Counted from the first letter of the stretch, positions 1 to 10,591 are shown. The stretch: DNA of 64,000 nt from Limnephilus marmoratus (GCA_917880885.1 OU862913.1:44859460-44923459); one strand, 5' to 3'. The notes: generated from the sequence alone by a model not told the origin. Translations and numbers: made by a program.

Positions 1-335
1 TGTTCGGAAGATTGCTTCCGTTGAAAGCGACTAGATTTAGTATATAAAGTGGTTTGCTACGTTCGGTGACTTAGCAAGAGTGCCTGATTGAAGGGGTGAG
101 GTTTGTCTAGCGGGGTATGCATTTGCCCACCTTTTGAACATTTGACCTCTCTCGGCCCATCGCCTCGCACCGCGGTGGGAGGAATGGATTCATATGTCCA
201 ATATTCCTCGACACACTGACCCAAATTCCCATCCACCCCTCATATTATTTCCTTCCCAGAACTTCCTCTCCTTCCTTTCCTTAAAAAGACCCTCCACAAA
301 GCATCACACTCTGTGTGGAGCTAATGTAAAAATGA
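1..335 (+). mobile_element. S2 SINE-like element, 5' part cut by window edge
   Basis: Matches the S2 family from its middle (GGTTTGCTACGTTCGG) through the ACTGACCC and CCTCCACA blocks to GTGTGGAGCTAATGTAAA. The 3' hairpin segment is deleted here: the sequence jumps from the CATC block straight to the terminal block. The small open frame inside ends like the last codons of LINE-A (LSLKRPSTKH). Confidence 0.65.
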
Positions 336-477
336 AAGTAGTATTGAAAGTAGTATCTCACGTGACGAATGCAAATTTTCATTTTACGTATTAAAAATTT
401 TGAAATTGCAACTAAAAATTTTTAATTTTACATATGTATTTATATTTCCACCGCCCCCAATGCAAATAGTTGTCCTT

Positions 478-796
478 TCATCATCATCATCACTATTGGC
501 TCTACAACCCTGGTGGGTCTTGGCCTCCTCAAGAGTCTTCCTCCACTCATCTCGGTTTTGTGCCAGCTTTCTCCAGTTTAGAAGCTCCAAGATAGATATA
601 TCTTTGAGAACGTTATAGCTCCATCTTAGTCTGGGTCTTCCCAGGCTCCTTCGCCCTATTGGTCTTGAGTTCAGCAGGGACTTTGGTGCTTGATGCTCGG
701 TCATTCTCTCCACATGACCCAGCCACCGAAGTCTTCCCAGTTTTATAAATTTTGCGACGTTTAGCTCCTTAAACAAAGCATAGAGCTCATTGTTAC
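478..796 (-). mobile_element. LINE-G 3' fragment, part 1 (interrupted by mariner)
   Basis: The minus-strand frame encodes the conserved tail of an endonuclease/RT LINE polyprotein: LGRLRWLGHVERM, then RRSLGRPRLRW, then LEEAKTHQG. It ends in a (GAT)n tail at 478-496. The element is severed at 796 by the mariner and resumes at 2078. A second copy lies at 27985-29200. Confidence 0.8.
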
Positions 797-2077
797 GAGG
801 GCTATTCAGAAACTAGGGAACGTTTTGTAATAAAACAAAAACTAGGTACAGGAAAAACATTTTATTATATACATCTGAAAGAGTGATTAAAATGCTACTT
901 TTCTACATAGTCACCAAACAAATTAAGGCACTTATCGTAGCGGTGGACAAGCTTCGAAATTCCTTCGTCATAGAAATCCGCCGCCTGCGATTTCAGCCAC
1001 TCAGTGACGCACGCCCAGAGCTCGTCGTCGTCATCAAAACGCTGTGTCGCTAGCCAGTTCTTCATCTTCGGGAACAAGTGAAAATCACTCGGTGCTAGGT
1101 CGGGACTGTAGGGTGGATGTGGGAAAATCTCCCATTTGAATGAGTCAAGAAGTTCTGCAGTTCGATTTGCCGTGTGAGGTCGGGCAATGTCATGAAAAAA
1201 CAAAACTCGGCGCTTGTTTTGCATTGCTCTTCTAAGCTTGCGCAATGTTTGGCAGCACCGATCAGAGTTGATTGTTGCACCACGCTTGAGAAAGTCAATA
1301 AGCAGCACACCTTGCCTATCCCAAAAAACAGTAGCCATAATCTTCCTCGCTGACAAGGTTTGCAAAATTTTTTTTGGTTTTTTTGGGGGAACTTGTGTGC
1401 CCTCACTCCATGGACTGCAATTTTGTCTCGCAATTGACGTGCTTCACCCACGTCTCGTCACCCGTTACGATTCGATCCAGTAAAGAATCACCATGTGTGT
1501 GGTAGGCGTCAAGAAATGTTAAAGCTGCTCCCATTCGCTGACCTTTATGGAGGTCTGTAAGCATTTTTGGCACCCATCTTGCACAAAATTTATGGTAGCC
1601 AAGCTTGTGAGTCACAATTTCAAACAACAAAGTCCGTGAAACTTGTGGGAAGCAAAGCGAAAGCTCCGTTATTGTGAAGCGACGGTTTTCACGAATCTTC
1701 TCATCAACTTTGGCGAGAAGATCGTCTGTCACAATGCTCGGGCGTCCACTCCTCTCTTCATCATGCACGTTGGTTCGGCCATTTTTAAACCGGATACACC
1801 ATTTTCACACTGAACTTTCATTCATTACGTCGTTGCCATACACTTTGCACAGTTGCCGATGAATTCCTATCGGTTTTTCGTTTTTTGCTAACAAAAACCG
1901 TATTAACTTCACAACTGGCGGGATTTGAAATTGCAGCGCACATTTTAAATTGGAATATTGGGAAAACGGGCAGCGCGGAGACATTCTCGTTCTGACGGTT
2001 GGATGCCGACTGAAGCTACGAGCACGCGCACACCAAAACATACGTGACCGCCGCGCGCCTAGCGGAATAGGTCAAAC
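797..2077 (-). mobile_element. Degraded mariner (Tc1/mariner) transposon with broken transposase
   Basis: The minus-strand frames 2041-1805, 1768-1403 and 1365-895 together cover a mariner transposase: HTH region, catalytic TGDETW, then HDIARPHTA and YSPDLAPSDFHLF. The last two Asp are 34 residues apart (D34D), diagnostic of the mariner family. Frameshifts and a stop between the frames make it a pseudogene. The left end after TA reads CGAGGGCTATTCAG; the right end retains only a degenerate copy of that inverted repeat. It sits inside LINE-G: the intact sequence across the site is seen at about 28870-28890. Confidence 0.85.
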
Positions 2078-2145
2078 GTCTGCGTCAAAATCCATTTTTT
2101 AAAACCGGTCCGAAGTGTTTTGTACTCTAATATCTTCGTGTTTCT
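2078..2145 (-). mobile_element. LINE-G fragment, part 2 (other side of mariner)
   Basis: Continues LINE-G (TCTGCGTCAAAATCCATTTT) exactly where the paralogous copy near 28885 does, then jumps by internal deletion to the block matching 29025-29045. It marks the right boundary of the mariner insertion. Confidence 0.7.
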
Positions 2146-2334
2146 TTTATAGTACTTAATTAAAATAAATCGAAAAGTTTTTCTAAAAAAATATTTGGAT
2201 AATTTTCTAAATTGTCTTATAAACAAGCTTATTATGGGTCCGAGTGGTTAAATAATTTTGTTTTTACTTTGACAAGAATTTATTTTATAAGGTTGGTACT
2301 TCTGACAAATAATGTCATATTTGATTGTCTATTC

Positions 2335-2688
2335 ATTAAAAAAGGAATATTCCGTATTATCCGTGTATCAAACTTCTACAAGGAACATTCCGTATTATCC
2401 GTATATCGTACTTCTACAAGGAACATTCCATATTATCCGTGTATCAAACTTCTATAAGGAACATTCCGTGTTAACCGTGTATCAAACTTCTACAAGGAAC
2501 ATTCTGTATTATCCGACTATCGAACTTCTACAGCAACATTCCGTGTTAACCGTGTATCAAACTTCTACAAGGAACATTGTGTATTATCCGTGTATCAAAC
2601 TTCTACAAGGAACATTCTATATTAACCGTGTATCAAACTTCTACAAGGAACATTCAGTATTATCCGTGTATTGAACTTCGGGGTGAAA
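2335..2688 (+). repeat. 38-40 bp minisatellite, about 9 copies
   Basis: Tandem units built around ATCAAACTTCTACAAGGAA followed by CATTCCGTATTATCCGTG, with point differences between copies. It lies in the CHMP7 intron. A single unit recurs beside the CHMP7 donor (5838-5872), two units at 11450-11520, and an interrupted piece at 51187-51915. Confidence 0.85.
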
Positions 2689-2689
2689 T

Positions 2690-2852
2690 GCAGATCCGGG
2701 CACCACTTGGAAATTTAATAAAAATGCACTTTCTAGATGAGAAAAGTGTGGAAAAGTTGAATAAAAAAGAAATTAAGGCGCGCTCGGCAAAATTGAGGGA
2801 GATACAGCCATTCATAAATAAACCACAGCCGTTTAAAGAATGTATGAAATGA
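2690..2852 (+). CDS. Unrecognised short open frame after the 38-bp minisatellite
   Basis: An open frame of about 54 residues (from Met near 2690 to TGA at 2850) is rich in Lys and Glu, including EKLNKKEIKARSAKLREIQP. I do not recognise it. Its composition is unlike the repeats around it, so it could be a decayed exon or part of an unknown transposon. There is no clear acceptor, promoter or polyadenylation signal. 2853-3049 holds nothing I can name. Confidence 0.2.
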
Positions 2853-3049
2853 CACTTCATGAACAGATGTTGTCCGCCTGTGTCCGCCATTTGATACTAA
2901 TTTGTTGGTAGGGATACCCGATACAAGAGCCTAGATACGATTGTAGGGAATAAATAATAAGGCGCGTAGGTACTGGAATGGAGACAAACCATTCAAATCC
3001 TGGGATGGGCTATATTTCGGTTTACGGAAGGTCTTCCTAAATAATAAAA

Positions 3050-4056
3050 CTTTTTTTTTATACTAACTATTGGCTGGAGAATCCGAATCCGAAAGAATTT
3101 TTTTTCGGAAAGCAATATTAACAAAGTTACACGACTTTAAAATTTTCTATACGCACACATGAAGGAAGCATTCTGACAGTTTAAAGTCATAGAAATAGCC
3201 ATACCAAAGATATTAAACCACATAAAATTAAGTGTTGCCATATCAATAACTAACTTAAGTAATTATTTTTTATAAATTTTACTCACTTTTGAAAAACTAC
3301 TTGAAAACAGGGATATTATTTTTAAATTGGCGCGAGCAGGCGGTATAAAGGGGCACAAACCATGTTACACAAACCTAGCGTAGCCGCTAAACTACTTGAA
3401 AACGTAGGCTGTTTTTTTAAATTGACGCGAGCAGGCGGTATAAAGGGGCACAAACCATGTTACACAAACCTAGCGTAGCCGCTAAACTACTTGAAAACGT
3501 AGGCTGTTTTTTAAAATTGACGTGAGCAGGCGGTATAAAGGGGCACAAACCATATTACACAAACCTAGCGTAGCCGCTAAATTACTTGAAAACGTAGGCT
3601 GCTTTTTTAAATTGACGCGAGCAGGCGGTATAAAGGGGCACAAACCATGTTACACAATGGTCGATTTATAAGGTATGTTTGATGATATTATTGCATGGTA
3701 ACATTTAATTTTGTGTGGTAAAACATCGAGTAGGCGTTATAAAGGGGCACTTTCTTTTGAATCACAAACCATGTTACACAAACCTAGCGTAGCCGCTAGT
3801 AATTAAAAATTTTAAAATTATTATTTTTAAATTTTTCAAGTAATTTGTCGGTTTCTAGGGGTTTTTGAGTTTAGTTTAGGGATAAATATTTTCGAGAGTT
3901 GGCAACACTGATTTTCTTTTAGGTTAGTGACAAAATGGCAGGTGAACTAACAGTATTGGTTGGCGAAGTGAAATTTTTCTTAACGTAATTGAAAATTAAT
4001 TACTTATTCAATTTTTTTTTTTATTGCTTTCCGCACTTTTTTTCACCTTCCAGGTT
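3050..4056 (-). repeat. Inverted-repeat element family, partial copy
   Basis: Contains the arm sequence (TATACTAACTATTGGCTGG, then CACGACTTTAAAATTTTC) and four tandem copies, about 119 bp each, of a block with AGGCGGTATAAAGGGGCAC and TAGCGTAGCCGCTAAACTAC. Orientation is opposite to the array inside 4057-5822, so the two copies form a large imperfect palindrome in the CHMP7 intron. Confidence 0.7.
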
Positions 4057-5822
4057 AAAGTTCTCGGAAAAAATTCAGTTTGTGGGGGAAATTCGTAAAA
4101 AATAATTTTTATTTTTTTTATACTAATTATGGGCCGGAAAAACCGAATCTGAAAGAATTAGGCGGCGGAAAGCAATATTAACTGAGTTACACGACTTTAA
4201 AAATTTTTATACACATACAGGAAAATAGCCATTTTGGAACCATTCTGATTCCTAGAAAATCAAACTAATAGTTATTTTTATACTAACTTTGGGCCGGGGA
4301 ATCCGAATCTGAAAGAATTAGGCGGCGGCAAGCAATATTAACTGAATTACACGACTTTAAAATTTTCAATACACAACACACATGAAAATATTCATTTCTG
4401 AAGCTGAATTTGACACATTCAGTACAAAATCATAGATAAACAAGAAATCTAGAAAAACATGTGCCAGCAGTGTTACCAGCTCTCAAAAATATTAATCCCT
4501 ATATCAATAACATAAAACACACCTCACATGATAATTTATCACATAACACATTAACCTGAAAATAGATAACAGCAGAAAAACGTACCTTACCTAACCTAAC
4601 CTAACCTAACCTAACGCTAGGTTTGTGTAACATGGTTTGTGCCCCTTTATACCGCCTGCTCGCGTCAATTTAAAAAAACAGCCTACGTTTTCAAGTAGTT
4701 TAGCGGCTACGCTAGGTTTGTGTAACATGGTTTGTGCCCCTTTATACCGCCTGCTCACGTCCCTAACCTAACCTAACCTAACCTAACGCTAGGTTTGTGT
4801 AACATGGTTTGTGCCCCTTTATACCGCCTGCTCACGTCCCTAACCTAACCTAACCTAACCTAACGCTAGATTTGTGTAACATGGTTTGTGCCCATTTATA
4901 CCGCCTGCTCGCGTCAATTTTTAAAAACATCCCTGTTTTCAAGTAGTTTAACGGCTACGCTAGGTTTGTGTAACATGGTTTGTGCCCCTTTATACCGCCT
5001 GCTCACGTCCTTAACCTAACCTAACCTAACGCTAGGTTTGTGTAACATGGTTTGTGCCCCTTTATACCGCCTGCTCGCGTCAATTTTAAAAAACATCCCT
5101 GTTTTCAAGTAGTTTAACGGCTACGCTAGGTTTGTGTAACATGGTTTGTGCCCCTTTATACCGCCTGCTCACGTCCCTAACCTAACCTAACCTAACCTAA
5201 CGCGAGGTTTGTGTAACATGGTTTGTGCCCCTTTATACCGCCTGCTCACGTCAATTTTAAAAAACATCCCTGTTTTTAAGTAGTTTAACGGCTACGCTAG
5301 GTTTGTGTAACATGGTTTGTGATACAAAAGTGAGTAAAATTTATTAAAAATAAGTACTTAAAATATAAACATTTTATTTTACGTTATTGATATTACTGGT
5401 TAATGGCAACACTTAATTTTGTGTGGTAAAAACATCTATGTTATCTTGTTTTCTATGGTCTTTGTACTACGTGTGTCAAATCAAAATCAGCTTCCGAAAT
5501 GAATATTTTCATGCGTGTGTATGGAAAATTTTAAAGTCGTGTAATTCAGTTAATATTGTTTGCCGCCGCCTAATTCTTTCAGATTCGGATTCCCCGGCCC
5601 ATAGTTAGTATAAAAATAACTAGTTTGATTTTGTAGGAATCAGAATGCTTACAAAATGACTATTTTCCTGTGCGTGTATAAAAAAATTTTAAAGTCGTGT
5701 AACTCAGTTAATATTGGTTTCCGCCGCCTAATTCTTTCAGATTCGGATTCCCCGACCCAAAATTAGTATAAAAATAACTAGTTTTATTTTTTAGGAATTT
5801 CCCCCATAAACCGAATTTTTTC
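4057..5822 (+). mobile_element. Foldback element with ~370-bp inverted arms and CCTAA-bearing array
   Basis: Arms at about 4057-4440 and 5450-5822 are reverse complements (GGAAAAAATTC...GGGGGAAATTC at the outside; AGAATTAGGCGGCGG internally). Between them lies the reverse-oriented 119-bp block, about 6 copies, several carrying (CCTAA)3-5 runs: 4587-4613, 4763-4787, 4841-4863, 5012-5030 and 5177-5200. No coding capacity was seen. Superfamily unknown; no clear TSD. Confidence 0.6.
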
Positions 5823-5887
5823 CAATAATAATTATCTGTATATCGAACTTCGACAAGGAACATTCCGTTTTCTCGAATTTTACTTAC

Positions 5888-6204
5888 GTTTTCATCTGGT
5901 TCAGAACAATCTCAAGACAGGCGGGATATTTTCCATTTCTCTGGAAGGCAGTTCTAAGGTCTTCGTACGAGAATGATCCGTTATTCTGACTCCATTTCCC
6001 AATCAAATCTATCCAAAACTTCATTTTGGATTCATAGTCTGTCGGATTGACGCTCTTGAGACGAAATGGTGCGAATAAAACCGTCATACGAACATCGTCC
6101 GACCATGCTGCGGGCATTTGGGACTGTGGAAGAGGTAAAAACATGTCTTTTTGAACAGGCAAACTTCCCTTTGAAGTTCGCTTGGTCAGCTTTCCCTCCG
6201 ACAT
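5888..6204 (-). CDS. CHMP7: CHMP7-like ESCRT-III protein, first coding exon (partial gene)
   Basis: 105 codons plus two bases from the start codon at 6204-6202 to a perfect donor GTAAGTA at 5887. After a Ser/Lys-rich lead of about 28 residues comes LPQSQMPAAWSDDVRMTVLF, then PTDYESKMKFW, then YEDLRTAFQRNGKYP. This order (LPxxW, DDxRMxxLF, V-N-x-T-D-[W/Y]-x-S-K-M-x-F-W, DLxxAFQRxG) is the conserved N-terminal winged-helix region of CHMP7. CHMP7 is an ESCRT-III-related protein that binds the inner nuclear membrane/ER and recruits the ESCRT-III machinery for nuclear-envelope sealing; that is family knowledge. The Snf7-like C-terminal half is not in this exon and was not found at 1-5887, so it lies left of the window or past very long introns. 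The start was chosen because it is the first ATG and the family motif begins about 30 residues later. Confidence 0.82.
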
Positions 6205-6568
6205 CGCAATTCAAAAATTAAAAGTTAGGTTAAAATTTTTGATAAAATGCGTCTTTCATATGTCTTATATTATAACACAACAATGCCACACTCTAATCAA
6301 GTCACATTAAACACTGTCACGTGTATTTAATACGGTTTTTTATAATAGTTCACTTGTTTCATTAGTTTATATTCTATTTTATTCAATTTTTTTAGCATAA
6401 ACAAAGAAAAGAACATAATAAAATGACGTAAAGCAATATTTTGACGTTTTGAAAAGATTTGGTGCTGCCATACAAAATAAAATTCAACGACTAGGATGCC
6501 AATACTAAAAAAAGAAATTTGACTATAAACTTTGACCACAGTACAAACTGCAAACAAAATGGTGGCGG
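6205..6568 (-). promoter_or_regulatory. CHMP7 5' UTR and proximal promoter region
   Basis: AT-rich region directly upstream of the CHMP7 start codon, running back to the hAT-type MITE at 6569. I see no convincing TATA box or initiator and no further exon. The transcription start is probably within the first 100-150 bp, by analogy with housekeeping genes; this is inference. Confidence 0.3.
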
Positions 6569-6714
6569 CAGGGCTGGGCAGTATTTGAATTACTTGTAAT
6601 TGAAATATGTATTTGAAATACAAATACGTATTTTGTATTTGTATTTCAATTACTTCCTAAAAATGTATTTTGTAATTTGTATTTACAACAAAACATGTAT
6701 TTTGCCCAGCCCTG
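6569..6714. mobile_element. hAT-type MITE, 146 bp
   Basis: Ends are CAGGGCTGGGCA and its inverted repeat TGCCCAGCCCTG (TTTGCCCAGCCCTG here). Flanks GGTGGCGG and GGTGGTGG form an 8-bp TSD with one mismatch, as expected for hAT. The interior is AT-rich and palindromic. A relative lies at 52985-53173. Confidence 0.8.
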
Positions 6715-6721
6715 GGTGGTG

Positions 6722-7349
6722 GTTCGTGCTGTGAGGCAGGGAAGACTGTGTCTCCCCACAAAAATACAGAATAATGTTCTGTATCATTTGTGGAGACGTT
6801 TTTGAATTTTTGGAAGCCACTCACGCTTCAATATTATTCTTGTAACTATATTCCATTCATTCAAAATTATTATGACTGCTAGTAGTATTGTAGGGGTCTT
6901 CGACCAGATGATATACTTGATCGAAGGTAGGGGTCTACGGAATCGTCACGGTGCGGTGCGTTGAGAGAGATGCAAGAAAATTATTACTTTTTTCCTTTGG
7001 AGAAAACAGACCTATCTACATTGTGTATCTTCTCATCTTTTCAAAGAACTACAGCACTATTGTGATGAGGAATGTATGTTTATTGACGTATAAAAGTGCC
7101 CCATTGAGCGATATAAATATATTATCAGGCTTGGTCATTTTGTCTTCAAGACACCTTGTACTCTTTATAGAACGGTGAGTTATCTAAAAGTGCACAATCT
7201 TTTTTTGTCAAAACATTGTTTTACCAATGTACCTACACAAACTATTTTTTTTTTCAGTACCCGAAATCTTATGTAGACAGTGACCTGCCTCACGTTTTAA
7301 AGTGGAATGTGCAAAATTTCATCAACTTTGGATTAAAAATGTAGATTTT
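6722..7349. other. No recognisable feature
   Basis: Intergenic, AT-rich. Small open frames here lack splice sites, codon bias or family motifs. I see no gene, RNA or repeat unit. Confidence 0.4.
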
Positions 7350-7605
7350 AATATAAATCAAATCCACGCCAACCACCAGGGTGTCCACCACGCGAATTCC
7401 CTCCCGCCACAGCGAATGCCCGGAATGCGTTGCGATGCCACCCAAAGAAAGAAAGTGTTCCCCCTCCCACCTTCTCTCCCTGCCGATAAACTATATGAAA
7501 TACACATGTTTTTCAAACAACTCTTGTAATATTTACAAATTCCATAATGCCAGAGCTCACTATTATATATAGGAACCATCACGAGTATGCGCACAACGGT
7601 TCTAT
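7350..7605 (+). repeat. R repeat, partial
   Basis: CT-rich centre (CCCCCTCCCACCTTCTCTCC) followed by the family signature TTTTCAAACAACTC and ATGCCAGAGCTCAC, then TATATATAGGAACC. 5' end is diverged. Confidence 0.6.
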
Positions 7606-8145
7606 GACAGTTGATCCGGCTACATTTGGTCCAGCGACAGTTGGGGAAGCGTCTACTAATATCTACAGGAATTCCAAAAACTGAAAAAATCTAACTAATA
7701 TCTATGAGAACCAAAGTGTTGACGAATATCTACAGCTCAAACTGCTGACTAATATCTATGGGAAACAAAGTGTTGACGAATATCTACAGCACTGGCAGAG
7801 GTTGGATTTGCAATTATGTATAGCATATTGGAATAACGTAATATTGCGTATGCAGTTTAAAACACTTAATTTATGTAAGTATGTATGTAAAAATCCCTAA
7901 TATCGGACTATTGGACACATTTAGCTGATTAGTCCAACCTACGCTCTGTAGATATTAGTTCAACCTACGCTCTGTAGATATTAGTCAACACTCTGAAGTT
8001 TGTAGATATTAGTTCAACATATGAGCTGTAGATATTCGTCCGACATACAGGCTGTAGGTATTAGTATCTGGAGTCACAGTTGGTCCGACCGACAGTTCGT
8101 CCGGCTGACATTTGGTCCGGCGACAATTAGTCCGGCCGAAATTTT
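7606..8145 (+). repeat. Short-period repeat with GACAGTTGGTCCGGC-like units, split by a MITE
   Basis: Degenerate units of about 15 bp (GTTGATCCGGCTAC, ATTTGGTCCAGCGAC, then GTTGGTCCGACCGAC, GTTCGTCCGGCTGAC, ATTTGGTCCGGCGAC) lie on both sides of the insertion at 7645-8075, showing that one minisatellite was split. Confidence 0.6.
7645..8075. mobile_element. Unclassified MITE with 8-bp TSD (ATCTACAG family)
   Basis: Starts GGAAGCGTCTACTAATATC and ends ATATTAGTATCTGGAGTC, giving an imperfect inverted repeat ending TACTAATATCTACAG. The TSD is ACAGTTGG (7637-7644 and 8076-8083). Many internal copies of TGTAGATATTAGTTC-like motifs. A second copy with its own TSD is at 34987-35421. Confidence 0.75.
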
Positions 8146-8423
8146 AGAAGATGTTTTCTTTAAGTAAGTATGCAAAGAGGATATACGGCCGTACAATCAA
8201 AGTCGATATACTTATATCTGAAGGCATCTTGAGTGAAAATCCGTTGTAAAATTATTTTTACTAATAATTTCGACTCTCCGAAGTAGCATGCCGCAAAAAA
8301 AGGAAAATAAGTAATAAATAAATAATAATATCACAAAATAAGACATACTTATACGTGCAGTCGGCTTAGCAAAAAAACGCTAAAGATTCCTACTTGCATA
8401 TAATATAACTTTTATATCTGAAT
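8146..8423. other. No recognisable feature
   Basis: AT-rich spacer between the split minisatellite and an S1 fragment; nothing supportable seen. Confidence 0.4.
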
Positions 8424-8595
8424 ATAACACAAGAGTCCCAACTGCTCCCAACCGTCTCGAGCCAGTGAGACTATGGCATCTCCACAATTTTGGCATGGGG
8501 AAGGAGATGTGGAAAATGTACCTGGCTATTCAGATATAGTCATCAAACACGGCTAAAGTCATTTCAAGTAACGTTACAATTCTGAATGAATACTG
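8424..8595 (-). mobile_element. S1 SINE 3' fragment
   Basis: Reverse complement of the S1 tail: ACAAGAGTCCCAACTGCTCC, then AGTGAGACTATGGCAT, then ACACGGCTAAAG and CAATTCTGAATG. The tRNA-related head is missing. Confidence 0.75.
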
Positions 8596-8702
8596 ACGAA
8601 TAACAAAATACGACCTCCTAAATCTTAAGTAGATATTGCACATGTACCTAAGTATGTCGTATTTTGGTATTCGTCAGTATTCATTCAGAAATACAACGTT
8701 AT
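8569..8702. repeat. Hairpin with ~46-bp arms
   Basis: Left arm 8569-8614 and right arm 8656-8702 are near-perfect reverse complements (core CTGAATGAATACTGACGAAT) around a 41-nt loop. The left arm overlaps the end of the S1 fragment, so it may have arisen by local inverted duplication. Confidence 0.65.
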
Positions 8703-8757
8703 TTGTTTTGAATTTTTTTATGCACCGACGTGTATGTAAATAGGTATTACATTCATT

Positions 8758-9135
8758 TTAAATTGGGAGGTGGGTATGGGTACCGCTGCCCCGGGATCCA
8801 TTTATCAGAAAACCAACACCCCTGTCATATAGGTCACCCCGAGTTGTTCGCTACGTTTGCTGATTGGGCAGGGTGCCCAGGTTCGTATAGGTCTTGGCGG
8901 CAAATGCATTTGCCCACCAACTACGTGGTGGGCCGGATCGGGAAAGACTGAGAGAGACCGGACTCTCTTGACCCATCGCCTTACACCGCAGTGGGAGGGT
9001 GGATTATTCGTCAGTCACTCCAGGACACACTGACCCTCTAGATTCCTACCAACCCCACCTTTACCCTTCCCAGAACTTCCTCTCCTACCTTTTCCTAAAA
9101 AGAACCTCCACACAGCATCCCCAAAGATGACATAG
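8758..9135 (+). mobile_element. S2 SINE-like element
   Basis: Near full-length: GGGAGGTGGGTATGGGTACC at the 5' end, GTTCGCTACGTTTGC, GGGCCGGATCGGGA, CCATCGCCTTACACCGC, then ACCTCCACACAGCATCCC and a shortened hairpin region (CCTGAGGGATG). It lacks the last terminal block. Confidence 0.75.
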
Positions 9136-9284
9136 GTCCTGAGGGATGTTTTCCCTCGTGATCTCCTTTATAAACCTCAAACAAATAAATGCAAAAAAAC
9201 GATCAATGCAATTAAAAAATATAACAATTATTATAAGCAATAATTATCAGCCTGCTTATCTAATACCCGCCAAAAAATCAATAT

Positions 9285-9592
9285 ATTATGCTAGTGTTTC
9301 ATTCATAATTCATAATTTCATTAGTGTTTCATTCATAATTTCATTAGTGTTTCATTCATAATTTCATTAGTGTTTCATTCATAATTTCATTAGTGTTTCA
9401 TTCATAATTTCATTAGTGTTTCATTCATAATTTCATTAGTGTTTCATTCATAATTTCATTAGTGTTTCATTCATAATTTCATTAGTGTTTCATTCATAAT
9501 TTCATTAGTGTTTCATTCATAATTTCATTAGTGTTTCATTCATAATTTCATTAGTGTTTCATTCATAATTTCATTAGTGTTGCATTCATTTT
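9285..9592 (+). repeat. 23-bp minisatellite, about 13 copies
   Basis: Near-perfect units reading AGTGTTTCATTCATAATTT plus CATT. Homogeneity suggests recent expansion. The array resumes at 10023-10070 after a LINE-A insertion. Confidence 0.92.
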
Positions 9593-10022
9593 TTTTTTTT
9601 TTACATTAACTCCACACAGGAGGCCCTGAGGAAAATAATTTCCCTCAGGGTCTATGTCATCTGGGATGCTGTGTGGAGGGTCTTTTTGAGGAGAGGAAGG
9701 AATGAACATTGGTCTTGAAGAGACCCATGTTGTAGGAAGGAGGAAACACAGAGGCCGGCAAATCATTCCACAGCCGAGCTGTTGAATACAAGAACGAGTC
9801 GAAGAAACGACCCGTTCTCATGTGACAAATCTCAACTGTGTACAAATGTTGGGCACGCGTTTGGCGTGTTTCCCGACTATGCACCGTTGCCGAAGGGATC
9901 AATGATGCTAGTTCCTCGGAGCATCTTCCATTGTAATACCGGTAGAACAAGGATAGCATTCCCACCCGACGCCTGTGCTCTAAAGATTGCAATCCGTCTG
10001 TTAAGATGGGAGATCCGTCTGT
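9593..10022 (-). mobile_element. LINE-A 3' fragment (C-terminal RT tail and 3' UTR)
   Basis: Reading on the minus strand: the coding tail LEHRRRVGMLSLFYRYYNGR, then ARLWNDLPASVFPPSYNM, ending SFLSSKRPSTQHPR, which is the conserved C-terminus of jockey/CR1-like non-LTR polyproteins. A 3' UTR hairpin (9628-9655) and an A-tail follow (T-run at 9590-9601). 5' truncated, it is inserted into the 23-bp minisatellite. Confidence 0.88.
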
Positions 10023-10070
10023 TAATTTCATTAGTGTTTCATTCATAATTTCATTAGTGTTTCATTCATA
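10023..10070 (+). repeat. Resumption of 23-bp minisatellite
   Basis: Two more units identical to the array at 9285-9592, on the far side of the LINE-A copy; this proves insertion into a pre-existing array. Confidence 0.85.
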
Positions 10071-10590
10071 ATTGTTACCCTTTGTGCTATGCATAAAAAT
10101 CTCGTCTTAAACGTTAGTTTACCAATTAAAAAAATAATAATTAAAAAATATAAGTTCGTGCAAAATTTTAATATTTAAAAAAACTACACCTATGTTTATT
10201 TCGATTTAAAAATTTGAAAGCGGATTTTATCACTTTTCTAAAACAGTTTTTAGTTTTTTGATACATACGTTCAGAAATATTCAATTTATTTGGATTTTAT
10301 TGTAAAGCGGAAATATTTTGGCTCTGAAATAATACGATTGCAGTCCATTTTTCTCCTATTATTATTATTTGTCCGATCTGTCTGTCCCAACTTTATTCCT
10401 GTAATCGATCTGACGGCTGTCAAAAGAACGCGACGGGCGTGACATCTGTTGACAAATCCAATTACTAAAACATCTACAGGGTGTATTTTATCACCGAATA
10501 GACAAACTGATAGGAGCATGTCGGTTTCGCGCGTTTTCATCCCGCGAAAAATATCCTCCGACAAAATATCCAACAAACAAAGCATCCTCC
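10071..10590. other. No recognisable feature
   Basis: AT-rich intergenic DNA. A stretch at 10140-10340 resembles 25345-25520 (CGGATTTTATCAC / ATTTTATTGTAAAGCG), so it belongs to an unclassified repeat next to LINE-A copies. Confidence 0.4.
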
Positions 10591-10591
10591 A

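Noticed and set aside
2660..2890. Second CHMP7 exon on the minus strand
   Set aside because: The translation shows none of the CHMP7 continuation features and lacks an acceptor in phase 2.
9285..9592. Regular short repeats suggestive of a CRISPR array
   Set aside because: Units are contiguous with no spacers; a 23-bp minisatellite in a eukaryotic genome. The same goes for 2335-2688, 31415-32430 and 33640-34215.
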